Shown here piece after piece: positions 27,029 through 35,700 of a stretch of DNA of 64,000 nucleotides. Made by a program: the position numbers and the translations under genes. The number at the start of each line of letters is the position of its first letter. Within the stretch, counting starts at the first letter, position 1. Source of the DNA: Dyadobacter sp. 676 (GTDB taxonomy: Bacteria > Bacteroidota > Bacteroidia > Cytophagales > Spirosomataceae); assembly GCF_040448675.1 (NCBI RefSeq), contig NZ_CP159289.1, positions 4,323,001-4,387,000 of the forward strand, read 5' to 3'. The notes under the pieces are model-generated. The model was not told where the DNA came from and did no database searches. It saw only the letters and a program-made list of their open reading frames with translations.

Positions 27029-28078
27029 TTAACCCCAGTTATCCCTCAGGAATTTACCGACGCGTTTTTCCACGAATTCGTAGGTAAACTGCGAGTAGAG
27101 GATCGTCAGGCCGATCGAACTGGCCAGGGAAACGGCGAACATCGCCTCGTTCTCCGGCAATTTGAGCAGCCGGAACAACACGATATTGACGAATATGAGC
27201 ACTATGGCGTGGTTCAGGTAAATGGAATAGGAGATTTTTCCCAGATACTGAAACGGCCTGCTGTTCAGCATTTGTGTTACAAAGCCGCTCGAACTTGTAA
27301 AAATGACGATGCCGACCGAGAAAATAAATGGAAAAACAAGCTTCCAGAGGTTAAGCTGCCAATGGTGAACCAAATACATCGCCCCCACCATGACGAGAAG
27401 GAACGGGATTTCGAATGCGGATAGCCGGTAAGTTTTCCGGCTTAATAACCTGTGCGTGAAAATACCGAGCGAAAAACACAGGAGGCCGCGTACATAACCG
27501 TAGTCGTAGGCGAGCAGGTATTCGCCGCGCGAGTAGATGAAGATGCCCGACAATAGCCCGATGACCGCAAATGCCGCATATTTGAAGCGGGGCAGCACCA
27601 AAACCACCAGCCCGAAGACAACGTAGGAGATCATCTCGGCGGAAATCGACCAGGAAGGATAGTTATTGCTGATCCACGCCCCGAATACCGTGCTGGAACC
27701 CATGAACGTGAGGGTATCGAGGGAAGTGAACAGATAATAGCTCAATCCGAGCCCGCCGACATTTTTCATCGGACTGTGCTCGCCCAGAAGGTTGGCTATC
27801 ACAAAAACGACTTCCGTATAAAAGAGCAGCGGGTAAAGCCTGATAAACCGCTTTTTCAGGAATGTCAGAAAATCGCCTGTGCTGTGAATGCGGTCCACGT
27901 AATTGAATGCGATTACGAAGCCGCTGAGTACAAAAAAGAAATCTACGAACAGGCTCGCATTGATGACGAAAAAGTTGTTGTAAAGGATCGATTCCTTGAA
28001 TGCGTTGTGGTGGTGGGCAATAACCATGACGGCAAAAATGCCCCTTAACCCATCCAGTTGTTCAACTCTGTTCTTCAT
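27029..28078 (-). CDS. Membrane acyltransferase of the AT3 (OafA/YrhL) family, last gene of the polysaccharide operon
   Basis: The 349-residue protein has about ten membrane helices. It begins MKNRVEQLDGLRGIFAVMVI followed by AHHHNAF, the family's first helix with its conserved His. RLYPLLFYTEVVFV is the R/K-xxP-like block of the third helix. Such proteins move acyl groups, often acetyl, across the membrane onto surface sugars. An upstream in-frame TTG-like start at 28114 is less likely. The gene sits 51 bases downstream of the polymerase-like gene at the end of a 15-gene minus-strand run, so it probably decorates that polysaccharide. Confidence 0.88.
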   Translation of the reverse strand: MKNRVEQLDGLRGIFAVMVIAHHHNAFKESILYNNFFVINASLFVDFFFVLSGFVIAFNYVDRIHSTGDFLTFLKKRFIRLYPLLFYTEVVFVIANLLGEHSPMKNVGGLGLSYYLFTSLDTLTFMGSSTVFGAWISNNYPSWSISAEMISYVVFGLVVLVLPRFKYAAFAVIGLLSGIFIYSRGEYLLAYDYGYVRGLLCFSLGIFTHRLLSRKTYRLSAFEIPFLLVMVGAMYLVHHWQLNLWKLVFPFIFSVGIVIFTSSSGFVTQMLNSRPFQYLGKISYSIYLNHAIVLIFVNIVLFRLLKLPENEAMFAVSLASSIGLTILYSQFTYEFVEKRVGKFLRDNWG

Positions 28079-28129
28079 GCGCGGAATAACGGGAGCCTTG
28101 CACGAAGGTCCCACGGCTCGGGGAGCGTA

Positions 28130-29473
28130 TCAGGTGGTTACGGTACTTAAAGGTTGCGGCTCAGGCTTCACAATCGGCTTCCTGGGGAACGCATCGAGGT
28201 ATTTGATGCCGAGGAAACGGATCATCACCGAGTACGGAAACCAGAATGCGATGTCGTAAGGCCGCCCTCCGGTGAAAAGCAGCACCATCATCGACAGGAA
28301 GAAATACGCCAGGAAGGTCGTCAGCGGATTGGTGTGCCGGCGCACCTCGCGGATAACGTACAGGAAAAGAAAGAAGTTGAAACTTGCAAAGAATACGAAC
28401 CCGAAAATCCCATGGTTCACCCAGGATTCCAGCAGTGGCACGTCGAGATAATCGCTTTTGTAACCTCTGCCCAGAAAAACGTCCCAGGAGAAAAGTGTTT
28501 CCATAAATTCCCCGAAACCGCTCACGCGTCCCATTGCCGAGTAATCGACGTCGGCCTCTTCCGAAAGCCTTACCCCGGTGGAGGTAAAGATCACGTTCAT
28601 GATGCGGTCTTCGAAAATATCCCAGTAACCCAAAAGCAGGTTCAGAATATCGCCATACCTCGCGAGAAAGGCATTAATGGCTACGAGGATCAGGATAATG
28701 AACACCGCATTCCTGAATTTGAAAGCATTGCCAATGACCTTCGTAATGTCCGAAGGTTTGAAATGGAAAAGGAAATAAGCCCCGAATGCGATGCCTACAC
28801 CCAGGTAGCTGGACTTCGCCAGAGACAACACTACAACGCCCATTCCGAACAGCACGGAAAAGAACAGGAAGAGGCGGGTAAGCAGATTTTTGGTATTGCC
28901 GAGCATTACCATTGCCGAAAGCATCGTAATCACGCCGTTGCGTGCGGTAATGTGCGGATTACCGCCGGGCTGCGCGCCTTCGTTTGCGAAGTTCACGGCC
29001 GCCCGCATTCCGGGTGTCCAGTTCGGGTCGGTGATGATGGAGTAAACCAGGGTGATATTCGTAAAAAACGAGAAGAGGAACAGCACTTGTATCAGCGTGT
29101 CTTTCACGTCGTTGGGTACGTGAAGAAGCAGGATCAGGAAACCGAAGGTAAACACGAAGTTCCCCATATCGGCCACCGCTTTCCCCTGGTGATTCATGAA
29201 CATGAAGTAATAGAGCGTCAGCAACAGAAAGCCCACTCCGAGGTTGATAAGGATGATATTGGGCTTGTAAAGGCGTTTGAAAAGCGTAGCGGGGACCATC
29301 AGCAACAGCGCCAGCGAGAAGAATATCGCCGTGAAAACACTGCTTGCAGGTCCTATGCCGAGCGTGTCGCGTATAAAAAATATCAGCGGAAACCCGTTGA
29401 ACATCATCGCGATGCCCATCGAATACCGGAGATAAGTGAAATTATTGGCTACATTAAATAAGCTCCAATTCAT
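28130..29473 (-). CDS. O-antigen polymerase/ligase-like multi-spanning membrane protein
   Basis: The 447 residues hold about twelve hydrophobic helices and a longer loop (about residues 270-330) before the last helices, in the style of Wzy polymerases and O-antigen ligases. These families share little sequence, so the call rests on topology, length and context. VLSLAKSSYLGVGIAFGAYF lies where many family members have an S-R/K motif, and GRGYKSDYLDVPLLESWVNHGIFG resembles the D-N-x-H block after the loop. The ATG overlaps the stop of the upstream GT2 gene by four bases. Presence beside a Wzm/Wzt-like ABC exporter is unusual. Confidence 0.72.
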   Translation of the reverse strand: MNWSLFNVANNFTYLRYSMGIAMMFNGFPLIFFIRDTLGIGPASSVFTAIFFSLALLLMVPATLFKRLYKPNIILINLGVGFLLLTLYYFMFMNHQGKAVADMGNFVFTFGFLILLLHVPNDVKDTLIQVLFLFSFFTNITLVYSIITDPNWTPGMRAAVNFANEGAQPGGNPHITARNGVITMLSAMVMLGNTKNLLTRLFLFFSVLFGMGVVVLSLAKSSYLGVGIAFGAYFLFHFKPSDITKVIGNAFKFRNAVFIILILVAINAFLARYGDILNLLLGYWDIFEDRIMNVIFTSTGVRLSEEADVDYSAMGRVSGFGEFMETLFSWDVFLGRGYKSDYLDVPLLESWVNHGIFGFVFFASFNFFLFLYVIREVRRHTNPLTTFLAYFFLSMMVLLFTGGRPYDIAFWFPYSVMIRFLGIKYLDAFPRKPIVKPEPQPLSTVTT

Positions 29474-30357
29474 CTGGAAAGCCTGAATCTGATGTATTGA
29501 ATATCCAATCGCAGAATGAAATAGGCGATTTTACGAACACGGCACCAAAGATACTTGATTTTGTTGACTACCGGGGAAGTGTTCGTCGAAATGTACAATT
29601 TTTGTACCCTTGCATGTTCTTCCCGGCCGATGGTCGTAGCGATGGTCGACGATTTCGCGTCCGCATGTACGCGCAATGCGCCCCCGAGCCCGTCGATCTT
29701 TTTGGTGGTCGTTGTTTTGTGAGAAGTGTACCGGGTGATAAAGTCGTAATCGAATGCAAAACGGAACGATTCGTCGAACATGCCGTATTTTTCCACTAGC
29801 GAGCGCTTGAAAAACAGCGACTGATTGTGGATCTGCATGCCTTCCAGGACCTGGCAATCGAAATCGTAGGATGTTGTTTTGAGTATTTCGGTCACTTCGT
29901 CGTCGGTGGTGATCATGTACAGGTCGCCATACAGGATATCGACCGGATATTTCAAAGCTGCTTCTCCAAAACGAGCGAAAGTGCCCGGGAAATACACATC
30001 GTCCGAATTTTGGAAGCTGATGTAATCGCCCGTAGCCCGTTCGAGGGCTTTGTTAATGGCGTGGACTTGCCCGCGGTCTTTCTCGGAAACCCACCACGAG
30101 AGGTATTTTTCATATTTTTTGATAATCTCCACACTGCCGTCGTTCGAACCGCCGTCGACGATAATGTATTCGAGATTAGGGTAATTCTGGTTAAGAACGC
30201 TCAAAATGGTCCGTTCCAGAAATGCCGCCTGATTATAGGAAGGCGTAACGATCGTCAGTTTCGGGTACCGGTGGGCATTGCCCGAAGGCGCGGTGGCCGG
30301 TTTCAATGCCGATACGAAGTTTCGCAGGTCCTGTGTGGTTTGTTCTAGAAAATGCAT
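29470..30357 (-). CDS. Family 2 glycosyltransferase
   Basis: This is a 295-residue GT-A enzyme. The nucleotide-binding block PKLTIVTPSYNQAAFLERTI is followed by YIIVDGGSNDGS, then SWWVSEKDRGQVHAINKAL, and the DxD-like FQNSDDVYFPG. A short basic tail ends the protein. Such enzymes add a sugar from a nucleotide donor to the growing repeat unit on the cytosolic membrane face. Donor and acceptor cannot be read. The start lies 19 bases after the stop of the previous gene, and its stop overlaps the polymerase-like gene in an ATGA. Confidence 0.93.
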   Translation of the reverse strand: MHFLEQTTQDLRNFVSALKPATAPSGNAHRYPKLTIVTPSYNQAAFLERTILSVLNQNYPNLEYIIVDGGSNDGSVEIIKKYEKYLSWWVSEKDRGQVHAINKALERATGDYISFQNSDDVYFPGTFARFGEAALKYPVDILYGDLYMITTDDEVTEILKTTSYDFDCQVLEGMQIHNQSLFFKRSLVEKYGMFDESFRFAFDYDFITRYTSHKTTTTKKIDGLGGALRVHADAKSSTIATTIGREEHARVQKLYISTNTSPVVNKIKYLWCRVRKIAYFILRLDIQYIRFRLSR

Positions 30358-30376
30358 GGAGTCCTGTTTCGCTGGT

Positions 30377-31330
30377 TTAAAACTGATCGATGTATGTGGC
30401 TAATTCCTTCAATTTCGCAGCAATGCCTTTTCGCGTCAACCGGTTCGGGGCTATGTTGGCATATTTTCCGAATGCCGGCTGGCCGCTGATTTCCAGCTCG
30501 CTTTTCTTTCGCATGACAATTCGCTGGTATTCCATAAATAGGGCTTGAAAAGCCTTATTTGCGGTAACCAGTGCCGCGTGGTCCGACCAGACAGGGTCAA
30601 AATGCCCGAGGCCGGCGAAGTCGAGCGAGACCAGCGGCTGCCCATCGGCCTCGTAAGCATTGCCGTTCGCTACCAGATTTTTATTCAAAACCGCATTCAA
30701 ACCATAATGCCAGCCCGGATAATGCAGTGTCGCGGTCGCAGGTATCCACACCGGCATGTAATTGAGCCAGAGCTGGTCGGTATTCATACCGTTGCAAAGG
30801 TCGAAATACGCCCGGTCGACCGATCGCTGCGCCCACCATTGCAGGGCGGCCATTGTTTTATCCGACGGCCGCAATGTCCAGCTTCCCGAATGGTACATCC
30901 CTGCGTTCAGGATACGCTTGTCGTCCAGGACCGGCGATTTTTTTAACGGACTTGAAATATTGGGAGTCAAAAATAGCTCCGAACCTGCATCTAGCAGGCT
31001 GTCAAATGACTTTTTCAGCTGAACGGTCGGTGCCAGAAATGTCAGTTGTCTGCATTCCGGGTGTTTTTTTAAAATTTCCAGCGCGAACCAGGGGCGGCAA
31101 GCGGGGACTAATTCGAAATCATAATAATCCGCAGCCATTTTATCCCAGCCCGGAATTTCAAATGCAGTCACCGGAATCAGCTTAATGTGTTCGGCGAGAT
31201 TGTCGATGCCGGGGGAATCAACCAGCCCGAGGTAAAAAACATGGCCAGGCTGGTGCTGTAACACAGAATCCGCCAGAGCCAATGCGTGCGCCAGGTTGGT
31301 TCGGTTACAAACTGTGTATATAATATTCAT
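30377..31330 (-). CDS. GT-A-fold-like paralogue lacking the DxD motif
   Basis: The 317 residues align along their length with the gene at 32092-33075. Matching blocks are the N-terminal IIYTVCNRTNLAHALALADS, HPECRQLTFLAP, ILNAGMYHSGS, and DLCNGMNTDQLWLNYMPVW. Where that paralogue has D-P-D, this protein has A100-P101-T102. The metal-binding aspartates are therefore missing, which argues for a lost or altered transferase activity. It may be a partner subunit, a sugar-binding protein or a decaying copy. It lies 6 bases after the DUF5672 gene. Confidence 0.78.
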   Translation of the reverse strand: MNIIYTVCNRTNLAHALALADSVLQHQPGHVFYLGLVDSPGIDNLAEHIKLIPVTAFEIPGWDKMAADYYDFELVPACRPWFALEILKKHPECRQLTFLAPTVQLKKSFDSLLDAGSELFLTPNISSPLKKSPVLDDKRILNAGMYHSGSWTLRPSDKTMAALQWWAQRSVDRAYFDLCNGMNTDQLWLNYMPVWIPATATLHYPGWHYGLNAVLNKNLVANGNAYEADGQPLVSLDFAGLGHFDPVWSDHAALVTANKAFQALFMEYQRIVMRKKSELEISGQPAFGKYANIAPNRLTRKGIAAKLKELATYIDQF

Positions 31331-31336
31331 GAACGA

Positions 31337-32092
31337 CTATTCCGTTTCAGGCAAAGTTTTAAAGAAGGGTATTTCGTGGATATTGTCCCGCGAAATGCCC
31401 GTCAAAGCAAATGGTAACGTTGTGCCACTTTGATATTGGACACCGTATTGCACGAAATGGCTGCGCACAATGTCGGTCGGTTTTCTTAAATGCGGCCAGT
31501 AGCGGTTCGGTTCCAGCTCCCAGAACACCGCGTCCGCGTTAGGCAGGTTCGCATTGTGGCGGTACCGGTGCGCAAGGCTTTTCTTGCTTTTCAGCGTGGC
31601 TGTCATCCGTTCGATCCGGCAAAGGTAAAGCCCGTTGCCCGTATAACCCGACCCGTACAATCGTTTCTCCTCTTCCGAAAGCCCTGCGACGCGTTTCCAC
31701 ATTCCGGGCGCAGCGGCCGGACCGGGCAAGAGCGGGCCTGCTTTGAAATAATCATAGCCCTGCTTGCACCAGTAGTGCAGCTCGTCTTTAATTACCCAGC
31801 TGTTGAGCTCGTGGATCAGCAGGAAATCGCACCAGTTGAACCGGTCGTAAAAATCGGACATCAGAAAAAGCTGGCCCAAATGCTGCCGCGAATCGAAAAA
31901 GCGTTTGGGGAAATTGACGACGTCGATATCTTCCGCATGCTCGCGCACAACCGAGAGGTCGGCCCCTTCGCCGGCGATGAAAATAATGGTGTAGTCCGAC
32001 AGCGTTTGCAGCGCGTGGTGCAGCAATTTTTCCTCCGTCGGGTTGATCTGAGGTTCGAGAATGGGGATAATAACGGATACCAGCTCTTTCAT
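31337..32092 (-). CDS. DUF5672-type predicted glycosyltransferase
   Basis: This 251-residue protein begins LVSVIIPILEPQ and contains FLLIHELNSWVIKDELHYWC, GYDYFKAGP, and near the end LPNADAVFWEL. These blocks match proteins with a DUF5672 domain, which occur in polysaccharide clusters and are thought to be glycosyltransferases with a H-E-x-D-like centre. Here the centre reads HELNSW, with Asn in place of the usual Asp. The gene shares one base with the upstream stop codon, in a TGATG arrangement. Exact activity unknown. Confidence 0.75.
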   Translation of the reverse strand: MKELVSVIIPILEPQINPTEEKLLHHALQTLSDYTIIFIAGEGADLSVVREHAEDIDVVNFPKRFFDSRQHLGQLFLMSDFYDRFNWCDFLLIHELNSWVIKDELHYWCKQGYDYFKAGPLLPGPAAAPGMWKRVAGLSEEEKRLYGSGYTGNGLYLCRIERMTATLKSKKSLAHRYRHNANLPNADAVFWELEPNRYWPHLRKPTDIVRSHFVQYGVQYQSGTTLPFALTGISRDNIHEIPFFKTLPETE

Positions 32093-33075
32093 CAGATCGT
32101 TTGCAGCTTGCCGATCAGATAGTTAACCGGCATTTTCAGATATTTTCTCACACGCTGGTACCTGCGCACGGGCACGGGCCTGATGTAGGCGCACGGAAAT
32201 TGTCGGTAATAGGCGTTCCCGTTTTCGATCAGGCAGTTTTTATACAAAGCAAAAAGGTCTGTCAGGTCGGTGCGCTGGTCTAGCTGGAAACGGTCCTGGT
32301 ATTTTGAAAGCACGTCGGGTTTCGCGGGGTCGTAGCCGCTGTAATGAAAGAAAATCAGCGGGTTATCTCCATTGACGTACCAGTGGCCGTTGCGCGACGA
32401 GAAGGTTCGTTCGTGCAGGTTCCAATACGCCGCATTGTAGCCGGGATTTCTTTCGATGTGGGTATCGGGCACAAAAACCGGCAGGAAATTCATCCAGTTC
32501 TGGTCTACAAAAAGCCCGTTACAGAGGTCGATCAGGCATTCATAGCGTAGTTTTTCTTCCCACCATGCAATAAACCGGTCGTTTTCAGCCGAGCGGCTGA
32601 ACGCCACAAAACCCAGGTTGTAAACGCCGGTATTCAGGTGGTGCAGCTCGTTGGGCGTCAGGCGGTCGTCGATAGGCGTATTGATATGCGGCGTCAGCAC
32701 GGCATTGTTCCTGGCGAGCGAGTTCAGAAGGGCCGTCAGAGGTTGAAAAACGATGATATCGGGATCGAAATAGATGACGTTTTTCGCCTCGGGATAGTGT
32801 TTGAAAAAATAGGTGAAATAAAATGGCTTTACCGCGGTATTGAGCTCGGTGATATTGTAGCGCGCGCACATTTCCTCAAAATCGCGGATTTCGATCTTGT
32901 CGATCTCGATCATGGGGTAGGCGGGTGCATAGGCGTCTTCAAAAGCAACTCCGTGAAGGATGTCCACCAACCCTATGAAAAAACGGACATCCGGGTTGGT
33001 CGCTTTGAGCGAATCTCCTAATGTCCGGGCTTGCGCGAGGTAATTGATGGAGCAAATGGTAAAGGCAATGGTCAT
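32092..33075 (-). CDS. GT-A-fold glycosyltransferase with DPD motif
   Basis: I chose the ATG at 33075, which gives MTIAFTICSINYLAQARTLG and 327 residues and overlaps the upstream GT4 gene by an ATGA. Upstream in-frame sequence is the antisense-shifted GT4 coding region and is not used. The metal site is D104-P-D106 in VIYFDPDIIVF. ELHHLNTGVYNLGFVAF and DLCNGLFVDQNWMNFLPVF follow, and FFHYSGYDP late in the protein carries a probable His ligand. This looks like a processive-operon transferase that uses a nucleotide sugar. It is a clear paralogue of the gene at 30377-31330. Confidence 0.88.
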   Translation of the reverse strand: MTIAFTICSINYLAQARTLGDSLKATNPDVRFFIGLVDILHGVAFEDAYAPAYPMIEIDKIEIRDFEEMCARYNITELNTAVKPFYFTYFFKHYPEAKNVIYFDPDIIVFQPLTALLNSLARNNAVLTPHINTPIDDRLTPNELHHLNTGVYNLGFVAFSRSAENDRFIAWWEEKLRYECLIDLCNGLFVDQNWMNFLPVFVPDTHIERNPGYNAAYWNLHERTFSSRNGHWYVNGDNPLIFFHYSGYDPAKPDVLSKYQDRFQLDQRTDLTDLFALYKNCLIENGNAYYRQFPCAYIRPVPVRRYQRVRKYLKMPVNYLIGKLQTI

Positions 33076-34296
33076 TGATTGTGCTGTTCCGAAACCTGCA
33101 AAGGTAAATACTTTTGAATAATGGCTTCGACCCTGGCGACGCTTTTGTCGGTATTGTGCCTTTCCAAAACCTTTTTGCGGGCATTCCGGCCCATTGTATT
33201 GCGCAACGACGGGTCGAGGATCAGCTGGATGATCACATCCGACGCCGCCGAAATATCCATGTAAGGAACCACGAAGCCGGCATCGGCTTCGATCAGTTCC
33301 GGTGCGCCGCCCGCATCTTCGAAGCAAACGACCGGTATTTCCTGCAATGCGGCTTCCATTACCACAAGCGGGTAGGGGTCTTCGCGGGAGCTCAGCAACA
33401 ACACGTCGAAGCGGTTGATATAATCCAGTGCGCGGGGCGTCGGCGGAATGAGAATGATCCTGTCGCTCAGGCCCATCAGGCGGATGTCGCTTTCGATAAG
33501 CTCGTAAATTTCATGTTGCGGGCCGGCGCCCACCCACACGAAGTAAACCGGCAGCGGCTGTGTTTTGCGGATCACACGGCTGGCTATCCAGTTGAAAATG
33601 TCGTTGCCTTTGCGCCATTCTGCATTCCCACAGCCCCCCGATCACGATGGCGTCTTCCGGTACTTTATAGGTTTTTTCAAGAATGTCGGGTTGTACAGCG
33701 GCCAGTTTCTGGTCGATATGCTCGTGATCGATGAGGGTAAATGTGCTGACGTGCGCCGCCGGGAAATTGTATTTCCGGATATAGTAATCGGCCACCGCGT
33801 TGGAAACGGCAATCAGGTGGTCGGTCTTTTTCAGCAGGAACGCGAGTTGTTGTTCCTGGGTATAAATCTTCACTGACATCGCCAGCTCGTGTACAAAAAG
33901 CACCAGTGGCAAATTGTGGAAGGATTTCAGGAAATCGTAGTAAACTTCGGCATTGGCAATGGAGTTGATGAAGATGAGGCCTACATTCTGTTGTTCCAAC
34001 TCGGCGAGCACCCTTTCGTTGCCCTTTTGCAGCGAACGTTCCTCGTAAATTTTCAGCAGGTTGGTTTTACGCAGGATTTTGCCGGTGAGCGGCGGCGTGG
34101 TGATCTTTTTGTTTTGATAAAGCCGCGTGATGCCCACAACTTCCTCGAATTCCGCTTCCAGTTCGCCTCCGTTACAGAGCAGCAGGTGCATCGGTACGCC
34201 GCGTTCTTTCAATAGCCTCAATAACTGCAGCAGCAGCAACTGGCTTCCTGCCCTGTTAGCGTCGTGACTCACAAAAAGTATTTTCTTCTGCTCCAT
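33072..34296 (-). CDS. Family 4 glycosyltransferase with a single-base frameshift
   Basis: The first part (MEQKKILFVSHDANRAGSQL and so on) ends in an unrelated tail after DAIVIGG. The second begins near SRVIRKTQPLPVYFVWVGAG. Dropping one C from the six-C run at 33634-33639 gives DAIVIGGCGNAEWRKGND and 407 continuous residues. The GT-B features are FVHELAMSVK, HLIAVSNAVADYYIRKY, ASREDPYPLVVMEA-like SSREDPYPLVVMEAAL with the donor-binding Glu, and the closing helix. The restored stop overlaps the next start as ATGA. The donor sugar is unknown. Confidence 0.88.
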
Positions 34297-34331
34297 TACC
34301 GATATTAGCTAGCTCAGACTTCGGGTTGGCC

Positions 34332-34991
34332 TTAGTAGGCTTCGTAACTCATCTTTCCCGGAACTTTCTTGGCGGGGTTTCCGACGTACACGCCCCATTC
34401 TTCGGTGTCTTTCATGATTGCCGAGGCCATGCCCGCCAATGTACCCTGTGCAATGGTAGTGTAATCGCGGATAGTGCTGTTTACACCAAAAAAAGCGTAC
34501 GATTCCACCACACAATGCCCCGAAAGCACCACATGCGACGTAAAGAAAACATGGTCTTTGATCTGGCCGTGATGGCCGATATGGTTACCGCTCCACATTA
34601 CCACGTTGTTACCGACGGTTGTGAAAGGCTGGATGGTATTGTCTTCCAAAATAAAACAGTTTTCGCCGATTACACTTTTGTCGAAAACTGTCGCACGGGA
34701 ACTGATATAGGAAATAAACCGGTAGCCTTTGGATTTCGCGTGGTTATAAATCGCCTCGCGGTTACGGTTCATATTGCGGCCTGTCATGGGGGCAAAAAAG
34801 TGGTATTCCGAAGGCGGGAAAATGGTTTCCACATCCTCGAATGCTACTACGGGCAAGCCGCGGAAATTGTCCTGTTCGATGTATTGGCGATTGACGGTGA
34901 ATGCAACAACCTCATGTTCAGAATCATGGGTCAGGTAATAGTGCGCTAGTTCTGCTGTGTCGAGTACTCCAAAAACGATAATTTTCGCCAT
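34332..34991 (-). CDS. NeuD/PglD-like sugar O- or N-acyltransferase
   Basis: Beginning at ATG 34991 (MAKIIVFGVLDTAELAHYYL), the 219-residue protein has a Rossmann-like N-terminal domain (1-85) and a left-handed beta-helix of hexapeptide repeats (110-210). NHIGHHGQIKDHVFF carries the likely catalytic His, and VYVGNPAKKVPG is the usual closing block. These enzymes acetylate or otherwise acylate sugars or sugar nucleotides. It lies two bases after the restored WbqC stop, and its substrate is probably the amino sugar made with the DegT enzyme of this operon. Confidence 0.88.
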   Translation of the reverse strand: MAKIIVFGVLDTAELAHYYLTHDSEHEVVAFTVNRQYIEQDNFRGLPVVAFEDVETIFPPSEYHFFAPMTGRNMNRNREAIYNHAKSKGYRFISYISSRATVFDKSVIGENCFILEDNTIQPFTTVGNNVVMWSGNHIGHHGQIKDHVFFTSHVVLSGHCVVESYAFFGVNSTIRDYTTIAQGTLAGMASAIMKDTEEWGVYVGNPAKKVPGKMSYEAY

Positions 34992-34993
34992 TA

Positions 34994-35693
34994 CTAAATT
35001 AGTTCGTATGCCTCTAATTGCTTCCTGATATCGTCCGGGCCGTTGAACATCAGAACGTCTATAACAGACAACCAAGGTACGAAAGCATTTTTAAATTGGG
35101 GGGTACGGGCTCGATATACTTTTTATGAAGTCCAGTCTGATTCCCTCTTTTTCAAATTTCCCTTTGTCGTATAATTCCACTCCGCCAATCGGATTGATGT
35201 AGTGGTTTGCCTGTTCCTGTTTACAGATATCCAGAATACGGTCCTGTCCTTTCAGGTGTTTATTGTTATATATCGTTGAAGAGGGAACAATCTCCGTGCC
35301 TATGCCCATGTATGTGCAGGTTTTTTTCAATGCGTATACAGCCAGTTCGTTGATCGATTCAACTTCTAAATTTACGATTTCTTCCAAGAGTTCAAAAACC
35401 TTTTGATAACAGGGAGCTTTCTGATATGATTGCTGAATGGTCCTGGATAATTTTTTCTGCCACTGCTCATGCTTGGCGAGCTCCACTTCCAGAATCAGTT
35501 TATTCTGGCTGGCGTCTTTCAGCGGGATCGTGAACATATGTGCTTTTCCACCCACGAGTATGTTATTCCGGTTGATCCATCCCTTGTTGATGAAGTTCAC
35601 ATCGTCGTAAATAATGAACTTGTCCACGGCATTGATCAGCTGGAAATAGCCGATATATGGAAAAATATACGGCTGCATGATGGCGATCGTCAT
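34994..35693 (-). CDS. WbqC-like family protein with a single-base frameshift
   Basis: MTIAIMQPYIFPYIGYFQLI and VDKFIIYDDVNFINKGWINR are signature blocks of the WbqC family found in O-antigen and capsule clusters. The frame as read stops after SSPYPPI. Dropping one G from the six-G run at 35098-35103 restores PYPQFKNAFVPWLSVIDVLM and a stop at 34994-34996, giving 232 residues. The conserved W-L-S-x-I-D block is then present, and the stop lies two bases before the next ATG. The family's reaction is not firmly established. Confidence 0.88.
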
Positions 35694-35700
35694 GGCTTGG

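Noticed and set aside
28154..29461. 435-codon open frame on the plus strand
   Set aside because: Antisense to the polymerase-like membrane gene; the His/Glu/Gln-rich composition mirrors hydrophobic codons of that gene.
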